Assembly: GCA_044506565.1 (NCBI GenBank)
Contig: JBIQKN010000023.1
Span: 1 to 40,971, forward strand
DNA: 40,971 bases
Source of the DNA: Croceibacterium_A sp044506565
Lineage (GTDB): Bacteria > Pseudomonadota > Alphaproteobacteria > Sphingomonadales > Sphingomonadaceae
Reading direction: 5' to 3'
The notes under the pieces are model-generated. The model was not told where the DNA came from. It searched no databases and saw nothing but the letters and a program-made list of their open reading frames with translations. How positions within the stretch are numbered: position 1 is the stretch's first letter; each line of letters opens with the position of its first letter. Both the position numbers and the translations under genes were made by a program. Of this stretch, positions 33,133 through 40,971 are shown one piece after another.

Positions 33133-33319
33133 GGGGAGGGGGCCCTCATCCAAGCTACGCTAACCGCCTGCGGCGGTAAGCTTCGCTATCCTTCTCCCAC
33201 GAGTGGGAGAAGAAGGGCGCGGCGCTGGCCGCCTGACTCCTTCTCCCGCTGGCGGGAGAAGGATACGGAGACTTAGCCCCGCAGGGGCTTAGTCGGAGTT
33301 GGATGAGGGCCCCTTCCCC
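33133..33319. repeat. Palindromic repeat locus 2 (module B then module A)
   Basis: Outer inverted arms of 21 nt (33133-33153 and 33299-33319, one G-T pair) enclose the element; their core is GGGGCCCTCATCCAA. Module B holds AAGCTACGCTAACC, an ACCGCC/GGCGGT hairpin, and GGTAAGCTTCGCTATCCTTC, then CTTCTCCCAC/GTGGGAGAAG (33191-33212). Module A holds CCTTCTCCCGC/GCGGGAGAAGG (33239-33262), GGATACGGAG, an AGCCCC/GGGGCT hairpin and CGGAGTTGG. It lies between the GMC gene and the convergent gene at 33325. Confidence 0.9.
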
Positions 33320-33324
33320 CGTCC

Positions 33325-33807
33325 CTAAAGCTGCGTCACCGCGGCCGCGGCGACGCCGATGCACAGGACCAGGAATCCGGCTCCCCACAGCATCAGGTGG
33401 AACAGCCGGCCCTTGAGCGCTTCGTCCTCGACGATTTCGACCGGCGCGTCGGGTGTCAGCGCGGCGCCCATCCCGGCACCGAACGCCGGATCGAGCCGCG
33501 GCAGCTCGATTCCCGAGGTCAGCGCCAGCTTCTCGCTGGCGATCGCCAGCCGCTGGTCGGCGAGATCGGCCTCGAGCACGCCTTCGTCGGGCGTGCTCTC
33601 GCCGCGGGCGAGGCGTTCGAGCTGGCGGTCGATGCCGATCAGCCGGTCGATCTGCTCGAGGGCCCGGTGCCGGTTGCCCGAGAGCACCGCGAGCTGCAGT
33701 CGCGCCTGGGCCAGCCCGCTGGCGCGAATCCAGCCGAGTTCGGGGCGCGTCTCGGGTAACCCGTGGAATGTCACGGTGCGGCTCGCAAGGGCAGGCTGGG
33801 TCGCCAT
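33325..33807 (-). CDS. C-tail-anchored membrane protein, unknown function
   Basis: A 160-residue protein with a long charged helical region (25-95, e.g. EQIDRLIGIDRQLERLARGE) suggesting a coiled coil. A linker and one C-terminal transmembrane helix (about 136-158, LFHLMLWGAGFLVLCIGVAA) follow. ATG at 33807 with GGGAGGAGA upstream. No family is recognised. It is convergent with the GMC gene, separated by the palindromic repeat. The 121-nt gap to the serine hydrolase gene upstream on the same strand leaves operon membership open. Confidence 0.68.
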   Translation of the reverse strand: MATQPALASRTVTFHGLPETRPELGWIRASGLAQARLQLAVLSGNRHRALEQIDRLIGIDRQLERLARGESTPDEGVLEADLADQRLAIASEKLALTSGIELPRLDPAFGAGMGAALTPDAPVEIVEDEALKGRLFHLMLWGAGFLVLCIGVAAAAVTQL

Positions 33808-33928
33808 TCGTCTCCTCCCGTCGCCCCTGTGCGCGGTCAGCTAGCGACGGAGGCGGCCGGGTGGAAAGCCCGAACCGACCGGGCGGGAGCAGCGTGCGAC
33901 CGGCGGTTCGCCTGCCGCCGAGCTCGGT

Positions 33929-35149
33929 TCATCGCGGATCGGGCGCGTGCGCTATCGCCTTGAAGAACGCCAGCGTGTCCGGGGTGACGGTCTCTTCGGG
34001 TACCGGCTGCCAGTAGCTGAGCTTGACGATCACCGTGCGGCTCACCGGGTGGACGTAGATCATCTGTCCTGCCAGCCCGACCGCGGCGAAGGCACCCGGC
34101 TCGTCGTCGACCTGCCAGGTCTGCAGGCCGTAGCCGGGGAAGCCGGCAGACGCCGGCAGCGGCTTCATTGTCGTCATCGCCGCGACCCAGCCCTCGGGCA
34201 GAATCCGCTCACCGTCGCGGACGCCATCCTCGAGCAACAGCAGGCCGAGACGGCCGAAATCGCGCAGCGTGGCGTTGAAGCCCATGCCGTTCAGCGCGCG
34301 GCCGGTTCCCGGCGGTCCGTCGGCGAGGAAGAACCCGTCGGCTTCGGCTCCGAGCGGACTCCACAGGCGCTGCTCCATCAGCGCCTCGATCGGCTGACCG
34401 GTCGCGCGCTCGAGCACCCAGCCCAGCACCGCGGTGTCGAGGGTCGCGTAGTTGAATTCGCTCCCCGGGGCCGAGCGGCGGGCCACGTCGACCGCGAAGT
34501 CGGCGAAGCGCGCGCGGTTGAGCACGATGGCCTGCTCGTGAATCCGCCCGGCGAGGCTCGGGTTCTCCCCGAAGTCGTAGCGCTCCTCGATGGCCGCGCC
34601 CGAGCGCATCTCGAGCAGGTTGCGGATCGTCGCCCCGCCGTAGCCGCCTTGCGCCAGCTCGGGGACGTACTTGTCGGTGCGGTCGTCGAGCGAGGCGATC
34701 TCGCCGCGCGCCAGCGCTTGCCCGACGAGCATCGCAGTGATCGTCTTGGTCATCGAGAAGGCGATGTGCCGCGTCGAGGGCTGCATCCGGTTGCGGTAGT
34801 CCTCGAACACGATCGCCCCGTCGCGGATCACCAGCAGCGCGTTGGTCCGCGTCGCCTCGGCAAACGCGTCGTAGCTCGCCGGCTGCCCGTGGGCTCGCGC
34901 CTCGGGCAGCATGAAGCCTTCGCGCCGGGGCAGCTCCCATGCCGGGCCCGACCGCGCGACGGGGCACGCTTCGAACACCGCGTCGGTGTCGCGGAAGGTG
35001 AAGCTGTTGACCTCCGGATTGAGCAACTGCCAGCGCATCGCCACCGTCGCCGGGGAGGGGTCGGCCGGGGCCGTCTCCTGTGCCGCGAGCGGCGAAGCGA
35101 GGATCAGGGCGAGCCAGGCGGCGCTGGCCGCTGCGCGTCGGACGATCAT
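33929..35149 (-). CDS. Periplasmic serine hydrolase, beta-lactamase/esterase (class C fold)
   Basis: A 406-residue protein with a signal peptide (1-23, cleavage after SPLAA). The class C beta-lactamase/EstB-like domain has the Ser132-Met-Thr-Lys135 motif (AFSMTKT) and a catalytic Tyr234 in FNYATLDT. DYRNRMQPSTRHIAFSMTK and SAGFPGYGLQTWQVDDE resemble secreted esterase or aminohydrolase members, not true beta-lactamases. ATG at 35149 is preceded by GAGGGGAGA. It could hydrolyse an ester on an aromatic or other substrate in the periplasm; the substrate is unknown. The gene upstream on the same strand (35231-36232) ends 81 nt before. Confidence 0.88.
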   Translation of the reverse strand: MIVRRAAASAAWLALILASPLAAQETAPADPSPATVAMRWQLLNPEVNSFTFRDTDAVFEACPVARSGPAWELPRREGFMLPEARAHGQPASYDAFAEATRTNALLVIRDGAIVFEDYRNRMQPSTRHIAFSMTKTITAMLVGQALARGEIASLDDRTDKYVPELAQGGYGGATIRNLLEMRSGAAIEERYDFGENPSLAGRIHEQAIVLNRARFADFAVDVARRSAPGSEFNYATLDTAVLGWVLERATGQPIEALMEQRLWSPLGAEADGFFLADGPPGTGRALNGMGFNATLRDFGRLGLLLLEDGVRDGERILPEGWVAAMTTMKPLPASAGFPGYGLQTWQVDDEPGAFAAVGLAGQMIYVHPVSRTVIVKLSYWQPVPEETVTPDTLAFFKAIAHAPDPR

Positions 35150-35230
35150 GCGGTGTTTCTCCCCTCGGTCATCGGGTAGACTGGTGCCCGGGGCCGGGCG
35201 AGGGCGCAAGCACCGAACACGCCGGCGCGT

Positions 35231-36232
35231 TCAGCAGGCACCGTACGAGGCGGAGATCCGCGCGGTATTCTCGGCCAGCGTTTCCATCCCGGCTTCCCGC
35301 CGCAGGCGCTCGACCGCGGCCTCGTCCTCGATCGGCAGAGGCGCGAACCGGCCGTCGACACAATGAAACTGGGTTCCGTAGCGCTGCTTGCCGGTGAGCT
35401 TGAGGATGACCCGGTCCGTCAGGTAGGCGAAATCGCGCGGCGAAACTTCGCGCTGCGCCACGAGCGGCTCCATAAGCCTGAGCGCCTCGAGCTGGAACAC
35501 CGGGTCATGGTCGGCGTGCTGGATCAGCAGCCAGGCCTCACTCGCCGCTTGCTCGCCGACGTCCGAAATCTTCGGCCAGCCGTGCTCGGCGACGATCCCC
35601 TTGAGCCATTCGGTGTTCGACCTGTCGCGCGCGGCCATCGCCGCGAACAGGCGCGCTCGCACCACGGTCAACCCCGCCGGTGACAGCTCGGGCACCTTGC
35701 CCGCCAGTCGCCCGCGGTCCCACGAGACCGCGTGGCGCACCATTTGTTCTCCCAGCGTGCGCGCCACCAGCTGCTCGGCGAGACTTGGGCCCGCCGGACC
35801 GGCTTCCTCCTCGGCCACTTCGACCGCCGCCAGGTAGGCGTCGGCGAGCGGGGCGGCCGCACGGACCTGTTCGACGTACTCGGCGTAGCTGCCGACCTCG
35901 GGCAGGTACGGTGCGAAGGTCACCTGATGGCACAACAGCGGCCCAACCGAGGCAGTGTCGAGCCGCGCTTCGGGATAGCCCATCGCCGCAAGCGTGGCCA
36001 GCGCTTGCGCCCTCGCCTCCTCGATGCATCGCGTCGCCCACAGGCTGATCGCGCTGCTGTCGGCGCGGTCCTGGTCGCTCGCATCGGGAAAACGGCCCCT
36101 GGCCCACGCATACTCGCCGGGAACGAGCGAGCCATCTTCGATGTAGGGCTCGAGCTGGGCGGGCGGCGGAGGATCGTTGGCGGCGCCGACGAGCAGCGCG
36201 CAAAGAGCAAGTACAAGGTTGCGAACGCTCAT
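35231..36232 (-). CDS. Secreted DUF6624-like protein
   Basis: A 333-residue protein with a signal peptide (1-18, MSVRNLVLALCALLVGAA). The C-terminal half contains EWLKGIVAEHGWPKISDVGE, AWLLIQHADHDPVFQLEALR and DFAYLTDRVILKLTGKQRYG, which fit what I recall as DUF6624. Cysteines are present at several places in the mature part. ATG at 36232 follows GGGGGAGG at good spacing, so the longer open frame upstream is rejected. Function is unknown; a periplasmic location is likely. It is probably transcribed together with the serine hydrolase downstream. Confidence 0.75.
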   Translation of the reverse strand: MSVRNLVLALCALLVGAANDPPPPAQLEPYIEDGSLVPGEYAWARGRFPDASDQDRADSSAISLWATRCIEEARAQALATLAAMGYPEARLDTASVGPLLCHQVTFAPYLPEVGSYAEYVEQVRAAAPLADAYLAAVEVAEEEAGPAGPSLAEQLVARTLGEQMVRHAVSWDRGRLAGKVPELSPAGLTVVRARLFAAMAARDRSNTEWLKGIVAEHGWPKISDVGEQAASEAWLLIQHADHDPVFQLEALRLMEPLVAQREVSPRDFAYLTDRVILKLTGKQRYGTQFHCVDGRFAPLPIEDEAAVERLRREAGMETLAENTARISASYGAC

Positions 36233-36392
36233 CGAACCTCCCCCGGCAACGCGACCCCTGGGGGTGCGGCCAGGGACCATCCGAATACTGGCGCGAAAAG
36301 GCAATGGGGCCGAATCCTTGCGGTCCGGCTCCATCCGGGGTGCTGCCTCCGAGGTTCAGCGGGGGGGCAGATCGCACCTCGGGAGCGACGCG

Positions 36393-36419
36393 AAAAAGCT
36401 CGCTCCGCCCGAAGCGAGC
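36393..36419 (-). terminator. Rho-independent terminator of the lignostilbene dioxygenase gene
   Basis: Read on the minus strand, GCTCGCT pairs with AGCGAGC (arms at 36413-36419 and 36398-36404, 8-nt loop) and is followed by five T residues (36397-36393). It lies 14 nt beyond the dioxygenase stop. The rest of the 200-nt gap up to 36232 shows no gene. Confidence 0.8.
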
Positions 36420-36432
36420 CATCCGTAATTCC

Positions 36433-37902
36433 CTATGCCGCCAGACCGAGTTCCTCGCTGGGCGCGAAGTTGCCGTGGAGCCCGAAGCGCAGCCGGATCG
36501 GGACGTTGATCGTCGCGATCGGGCCCTTCTCGATGTCGAGCGCATCGAACAGCAGCAGATCCGACCTGTGCTCCTCGAGGCGGTTGCAGACCTGGACGAT
36601 CCAGCCGTCGCCCTCGGGCGCGTCCTTGCTGCGCGGGATGAAGCACGGCTCCTGCAAGCTGGAGACCGGGCCGCACCACCAGTGCTGCTCGGCGCCGGTC
36701 TCGAGGTCTTTCAAAAACAGGCAGTTCATCAAGAGGCCGCCGGCGCTGCCGCCCTTGAGCTCGACCGGGCGCTTCATATCCATCTCGAGGAACCAGCCGT
36801 AGCGGTTCTTGCGGCCGGTCACGCGGTCGTCGATCCGCGGGAACTCACCGGCGGTGTCGGTGAGCCGGGTGATCGCGTCGAACACCTCGCCGTTGCTCGC
36901 CATGTCAACGGTCCAGTCGGTCAGGTAGCTCATCGCCTCCATGCCGTTGAACGGCGCGCCGTGGACGTCGGGGAAGAACGGGAACATGTTGTTCTTCGCC
37001 TCGCAGGTCAGGAAGTGGACCTTGGTGCCTTCCTGGTACGCGTTGAGCACGTGGCTGGCGAAGCAGTTGTCGCGCTTGAACCAGCGGATGTCGTCCTGCT
37101 TGAGGTCGTCGCGGCGCGGGATGATCCCGAGGTAGACCGGCAGCGTGGTGTCGAAGCCGAAGTGCGGCAGGCCCTGCTCGAGCCGCTCCCACGAGCCGAT
37201 CGAGGGGACGATGTGCAGCACGAGGTAGTCCTCGGTGATGCCGAAGTCGTGCATCATGCAGTAGTACGGGACCTTGAACCACTTCTCGCGGACCAGCTCG
37301 CCGTCGGGGCTCACTTCCATGTAGGTCACGTCGTCGGTGCACAGCCCGCTCGCCGCGTAACCGATCGCGACCATGTTGCCGGTCCGCGGATCGATCTTCG
37401 GGTGCGCGGTGAAGGTCTGCCCGGTCATCTTGCCGCCGAACTTCTCGAACCCGATGGTTTCCATTGTTGCCGGGTCCATCAGCAGCGCCGGGCTATCCTC
37501 CTTCATCGCCCACAGCTTGCCGGCGAAAATCCAGGCGTTGGTGTTGGCGGTCGATCGGATCCGGCCCTTGACCGACTCGTCGTCGGTCAGCGGGTTGCGG
37601 TAGGCGCCGAACAGCGCCTTGCCGGCCTCGTGCTCGAGCTTCCACTTGTCGGTCTGTGCCCAGCGCTGGCGGAAATCGCACTGGCCGTCGTGGAAGTGGA
37701 AGCGGCTGATCATCCCGTCGCCGTTGAAGGCGATGTCGTCACCGAGGCGCGGAGGGAACTGCGGATCGGGCTGGACGCGGTAGAACGCGCCGTCGAGCTC
37801 GGGCGGAATCGTGCCGGTGTGCTGCAGATCGGCGATGTCCGCCTCGATCCGGCTCGGGGTGTTGAAGCCGGTGAAGCTCGGGGTGTCGGGGAAATGCGCC
37901 AT
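36433..37902 (-). CDS. Carotenoid-oxygenase family, lignostilbene alpha,beta-dioxygenase type
   Basis: A 489-residue non-heme iron dioxygenase that cleaves the central double bond of a stilbene into two aldehydes. The four iron histidines are His167 (TAHPKID), His218 (MMHDFG), His284 (ASHVLNA) and His476 (GLHGNF). As I recall LsdA of Sphingomonas TMY1009, Phe59, Tyr101 and Lys134 recognise the 4-hydroxystilbene; all three occur here at those numbers. The MAHFPDTPSFTGF N terminus also matches and fixes the ATG at 37902. The expected substrate is lignostilbene or a related phenolic stilbene, giving vanillin-type aldehydes. A promoter and palindrome are shared with the divergent MarR gene. Confidence 0.9.
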   Translation of the reverse strand: MAHFPDTPSFTGFNTPSRIEADIADLQHTGTIPPELDGAFYRVQPDPQFPPRLGDDIAFNGDGMISRFHFHDGQCDFRQRWAQTDKWKLEHEAGKALFGAYRNPLTDDESVKGRIRSTANTNAWIFAGKLWAMKEDSPALLMDPATMETIGFEKFGGKMTGQTFTAHPKIDPRTGNMVAIGYAASGLCTDDVTYMEVSPDGELVREKWFKVPYYCMMHDFGITEDYLVLHIVPSIGSWERLEQGLPHFGFDTTLPVYLGIIPRRDDLKQDDIRWFKRDNCFASHVLNAYQEGTKVHFLTCEAKNNMFPFFPDVHGAPFNGMEAMSYLTDWTVDMASNGEVFDAITRLTDTAGEFPRIDDRVTGRKNRYGWFLEMDMKRPVELKGGSAGGLLMNCLFLKDLETGAEQHWWCGPVSSLQEPCFIPRSKDAPEGDGWIVQVCNRLEEHRSDLLLFDALDIEKGPIATINVPIRLRFGLHGNFAPSEELGLAA

Positions 37903-37953
37903 CGGGGGTCCTCTCGTTGCGCGCCCTGGCGATGCCGGATTGCGCGCCCTCTG

Positions 37954-37990
37954 TTGCGAATGATTGTATGCTCCACTAACGATTCGGCAA
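37954..37990. promoter_or_regulatory. Candidate MarR operator in the divergent promoter region
   Basis: TTGCGAAT (37954-37961) and ATTCGGCAA (37982-37990) form an inverted repeat with a one-base bulge. The arms flank the predicted promoter of the dioxygenase gene, a typical place for a MarR-family repressor site, and the MarR gene starts 26 nt to the right. Confidence 0.4.
37963..37990 (-). promoter_or_regulatory. Predicted promoter of the lignostilbene dioxygenase gene
   Basis: On the minus strand, TTGCCG (37990-37985) is followed after 16 nt by TACAAT (37968-37963), a good sigma-70-like pair, 61 nt before the ATG at 37902. Confidence 0.5.
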
Positions 37991-38016
37991 GCAGCTTGGG
38001 ATCGGGATAGCCGCGC

Positions 38017-38481
38017 GTGGACGCACCGACTTTGACCGAAGACAAGACGGACGCCGGCCCCGGAGGGCTCGGCGATCTCGAGGATATCCTCGGCCTCCGC
38101 ATCAGGCTCGCGCACGGCGCGGTCTATCGACACTTTGCCGAGACCTTCGCCGACCTCGGCCTCACCCAGAAGCAGGTATCGGCGCTGTGGCTGGTCAACG
38201 ACAACCCGGGCATCTCGCAGATCGACCTCGGCGGGCGCCTGCGGATGGACCGGGCTACGACCATGACGATCGTCAACCGCCTGCAGGCGCGCGACTACAT
38301 GCGCCGCGAGCGGTCGGAGAGCGACGGTCGCAAACAGGCGCTTTACCTGACCCCGCAGGGCGAGGCGGCGCTGGCCGAGGCCAAGCGCTGCATCGGTGAG
38401 CACGAGGCTTGGCTGAAGTCGCGCTTCACCGCCGACGAGATCGAAAAACTGGTGGAAATGCTGGCGCGAATCCACGAATGA
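38017..38481 (+). CDS. MarR family transcriptional regulator
   Basis: A 154-residue winged-helix regulator. Helices at 24-60 form the dimer region. The DNA-binding part contains GISQIDLGGRLRMDRATTMT (recognition helix) and the wing MRRERSESDGRKQALYLTPQG. The start is GTG at 38017 with only a weak ribosome site, so it is probably poorly expressed, as is usual for repressors. It diverges from the dioxygenase gene and precedes the aromatic MFS gene by 28 nt. It likely represses both and responds to a phenolic ligand. The ligand is not known. Confidence 0.9.
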   Translation: MDAPTLTEDKTDAGPGGLGDLEDILGLRIRLAHGAVYRHFAETFADLGLTQKQVSALWLVNDNPGISQIDLGGRLRMDRATTMTIVNRLQARDYMRRERSESDGRKQALYLTPQGEAALAEAKRCIGEHEAWLKSRFTADEIEKLVEMLARIHE

Positions 38482-38509
38482 GGCGCCGCAGGGAGAGAGG
38501 ACAGAGATA

Positions 38510-39898
38510 ATGGCCGGACCAGCGGGTGGCACCAATCCGATCAGGGTGATCGACGACAATCCGATGAGCGTGAGGCAATGGATCGTCGTGATCCTCATGG
38601 TGCTGCTTAACGCGCTCGACGGGTTCGACGTATTGTCGAGTGCGTTCGCCGCCCCGGGCATCTCCCAGGAATGGGGCATCCCGCGTGACGAGCTCGGCAT
38701 CATGCTCTCGGCCGAGCTGGTCGGCATGGGCTTCGGCTCGGTGATCCTCGGCGGGTTCGCCGACAAGGCGGGACGCAAGCTCGCCATGCTGGTGTGCCTC
38801 GTGATTATGGCAATCGGCATGTACATGGCGCACGACGCCGGCGACCTGTGGACGCTGACGGTCTGGCGCTTCCTCACCGGGCTCGGCATCGGCGGCATGC
38901 TCGCGGCCACCAACGCGATGACGGCCGAATCCTCGAGCAAGGCCGGCCGCGGCCTCGCCATGGCGCTTTACGTGATCGGCTATCCGGTCGGCGGCGTGAT
39001 CGGCGGCTTTGCCGCGCAAGGCTGGCTGCTGGTCGAATACGACTGGCGCGCGGTGTTCCTGTTCGGCGCGATCGTAACCGCGGTGATGATCCCGCTGGTC
39101 ATGCTGCTGGTTCCCGAGACGCCGGCGTTTTACGCTGCGCGCCGGCCTGCCGACGCGCTGGAGAAGATCAACCGCTCGCTGCGCGCGCTGCGGCAGCCGC
39201 CGATCGATGCGCTGCCCGAGATCGAACCGACGGCGCCCAAGCCGAAGGTGACCGAGATTCTCTCGAATCCGCGCCTCCGGCCGGTCACGCTGCTGCTGGC
39301 CTTCGGCTACCTGTTCCACACGCTGACCTTCTACTACATTCTGAAGTTCGCCCCGACGATCGTCGCCGGCGCAGGCTTCAGCCAGCCCGAGGCGGCGAGC
39401 AGCCTGACTTATGCCAATATCGGCGGCGCACTCGGCGGCTTCCTGTTCGGCTTCCTGCTCAAGAAATGGGACATCAAGGGCCCCACGGTCGCCGTTGCGG
39501 TGATCGGATCGATCGCCGTCGCCGCGTTCGGGATCGGCAGCGACACGCTGTGGGGCTGGCGCCTCGCCGCGTTCCTGACGATGTTCTTCCTCAACGCCGC
39601 GATCGTCGGCTACTACGCCGCCTTCGCCCGCGGCTTCCCGGCGTTCGCCCGGGCCACGGGCACCGGGTTCGTGCTCGGCGTCGGCCGCGCCGGGGCCGCC
39701 GGCTCGCCGATCATCGCCGGGTTCCTGTTCGCCTCGCTGGGTAACGAGCAGTTGTTCACGGTTTCCGCGATCATGGCCGTCGGTGCCGTGATCGGCGCGG
39801 CACTCGTTTGGATGCTGCCGATGCGCGACCCCGACTATGAAGAAGCCGATGCCGCGCCGGCCTCGCCCGACGTGGCTCCAACGAGGAAAGCCGCCTGA
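38510..39898 (+). CDS. MFS transporter, aromatic acid:H+ symporter (AAHS/PcaK-like)
   Basis: A 462-residue, 12-helix permease. The AAHS hallmark is the acidic motif in helix 1, NALDGFDVLSSAFAAP, and the loop 2-3 signature is GGFADKAGRKLAML. The helix 4-5 segment RFLTGLGIGGMLAATNAMTAE is also typical (shown in part as GLGIGGML). Such carriers import benzoate-, protocatechuate- or vanillate-type acids. ATG at 38510 follows GGGAGAGAGG. It lies between the MarR gene (28 nt) and the formaldehyde dehydrogenase gene (1 nt), making a likely operon. The cargo would be an aromatic acid linked to the dioxygenase pathway. Confidence 0.9.
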   Translation: MAGPAGGTNPIRVIDDNPMSVRQWIVVILMVLLNALDGFDVLSSAFAAPGISQEWGIPRDELGIMLSAELVGMGFGSVILGGFADKAGRKLAMLVCLVIMAIGMYMAHDAGDLWTLTVWRFLTGLGIGGMLAATNAMTAESSSKAGRGLAMALYVIGYPVGGVIGGFAAQGWLLVEYDWRAVFLFGAIVTAVMIPLVMLLVPETPAFYAARRPADALEKINRSLRALRQPPIDALPEIEPTAPKPKVTEILSNPRLRPVTLLLAFGYLFHTLTFYYILKFAPTIVAGAGFSQPEAASSLTYANIGGALGGFLFGFLLKKWDIKGPTVAVAVIGSIAVAAFGIGSDTLWGWRLAAFLTMFFLNAAIVGYYAAFARGFPAFARATGTGFVLGVGRAGAAGSPIIAGFLFASLGNEQLFTVSAIMAVGAVIGAALVWMLPMRDPDYEEADAAPASPDVAPTRKAA

Positions 39899-39899
39899 C

Positions 39900-40971
<1,072 letters not shown>

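Noticed and set aside
22973..33319. Insertion sequence or genomic island ends
   Set aside because: The inverted repeats are not associated with a transposase or integrase, no clear target duplication was seen, and gene composition on both sides is alike.
33929..35149. Antibiotic-resistance beta-lactamase
   Set aside because: It has the class C SxxK fold but the surrounding motifs fit secreted esterase-like serine hydrolases.

Overview
The window is high-GC, densely packed bacterial chromosome. It reads as a member of the Sphingomonadales (alphaproteobacteria; a Novosphingobium/Erythrobacteraceae-like organism). Supporting this are the gene order hflK-hflC-degP, an FzlA-type division GST, OmpA with a proline linker, and LigW-, lignostilbene-dioxygenase- and LigD-like enzymes. 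Start codons are often GTG or TTG, and stop/start overlaps (ATGA, GTGA, TGATG) are frequent. The genus assignment is inference; no rRNA or tRNA gene was seen.

Left part, about 1-16.9 kb, is mostly housekeeping. It holds the 3' part of an ammonium transporter, an OmpA porin, a TerC membrane protein coupled to a DUF442 phosphatase-like protein, and a cytochrome c lipoprotein. A minus-strand operon follows: Mrp (Fe-S carrier), a molybdopterin hydroxylase subunit, ferrochelatase and a small membrane protein. Then come hflKC and degP (membrane and periplasmic quality control), a bifunctional PBP1A, msrB, an FzlA-like protein and a small secreted protein.

Right part, about 17-41 kb, is catabolic. 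A minus-strand operon SDR / NTF2-like / NTF2-like / SDR, in which every junction overlaps by 4 nt, diverges from an MFS transporter. Next on the plus strand come an aldehyde dehydrogenase, a LigW-type decarboxylase, a QOR2-like quinone oxidoreductase, a second MFS transporter and a benzoylformate-decarboxylase-like ThDP enzyme. After several small membrane proteins come a DUF3237 protein, a secreted conserved protein, a GMC oxidoreductase, a secreted serine hydrolase and a DUF6624-like protein. The end of the window has a lignostilbene-dioxygenase-type carotenoid oxygenase diverging from a MarR regulator, an aromatic-acid MFS symporter and a glutathione-dependent formaldehyde dehydrogenase that runs off the edge.

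Read together, these genes resemble the parts list of sphingomonad lignin-dimer catabolism: C-alpha oxidation (LigD-like SDRs), side-chain lysis (NTF2 and DUF3237 enzymes), stilbene cleavage (dioxygenase), aldehyde oxidation (ALDH), decarboxylation (LigW) and formaldehyde disposal (AdhC). Each family call rests on visible motifs. The pathway assembly is a hypothesis.

The catabolic part also carries four intergenic palindromic repeat loci. Two of them share the same two modules in opposite order. No transposase, prophage gene, CRISPR array or RNA gene was recognised.
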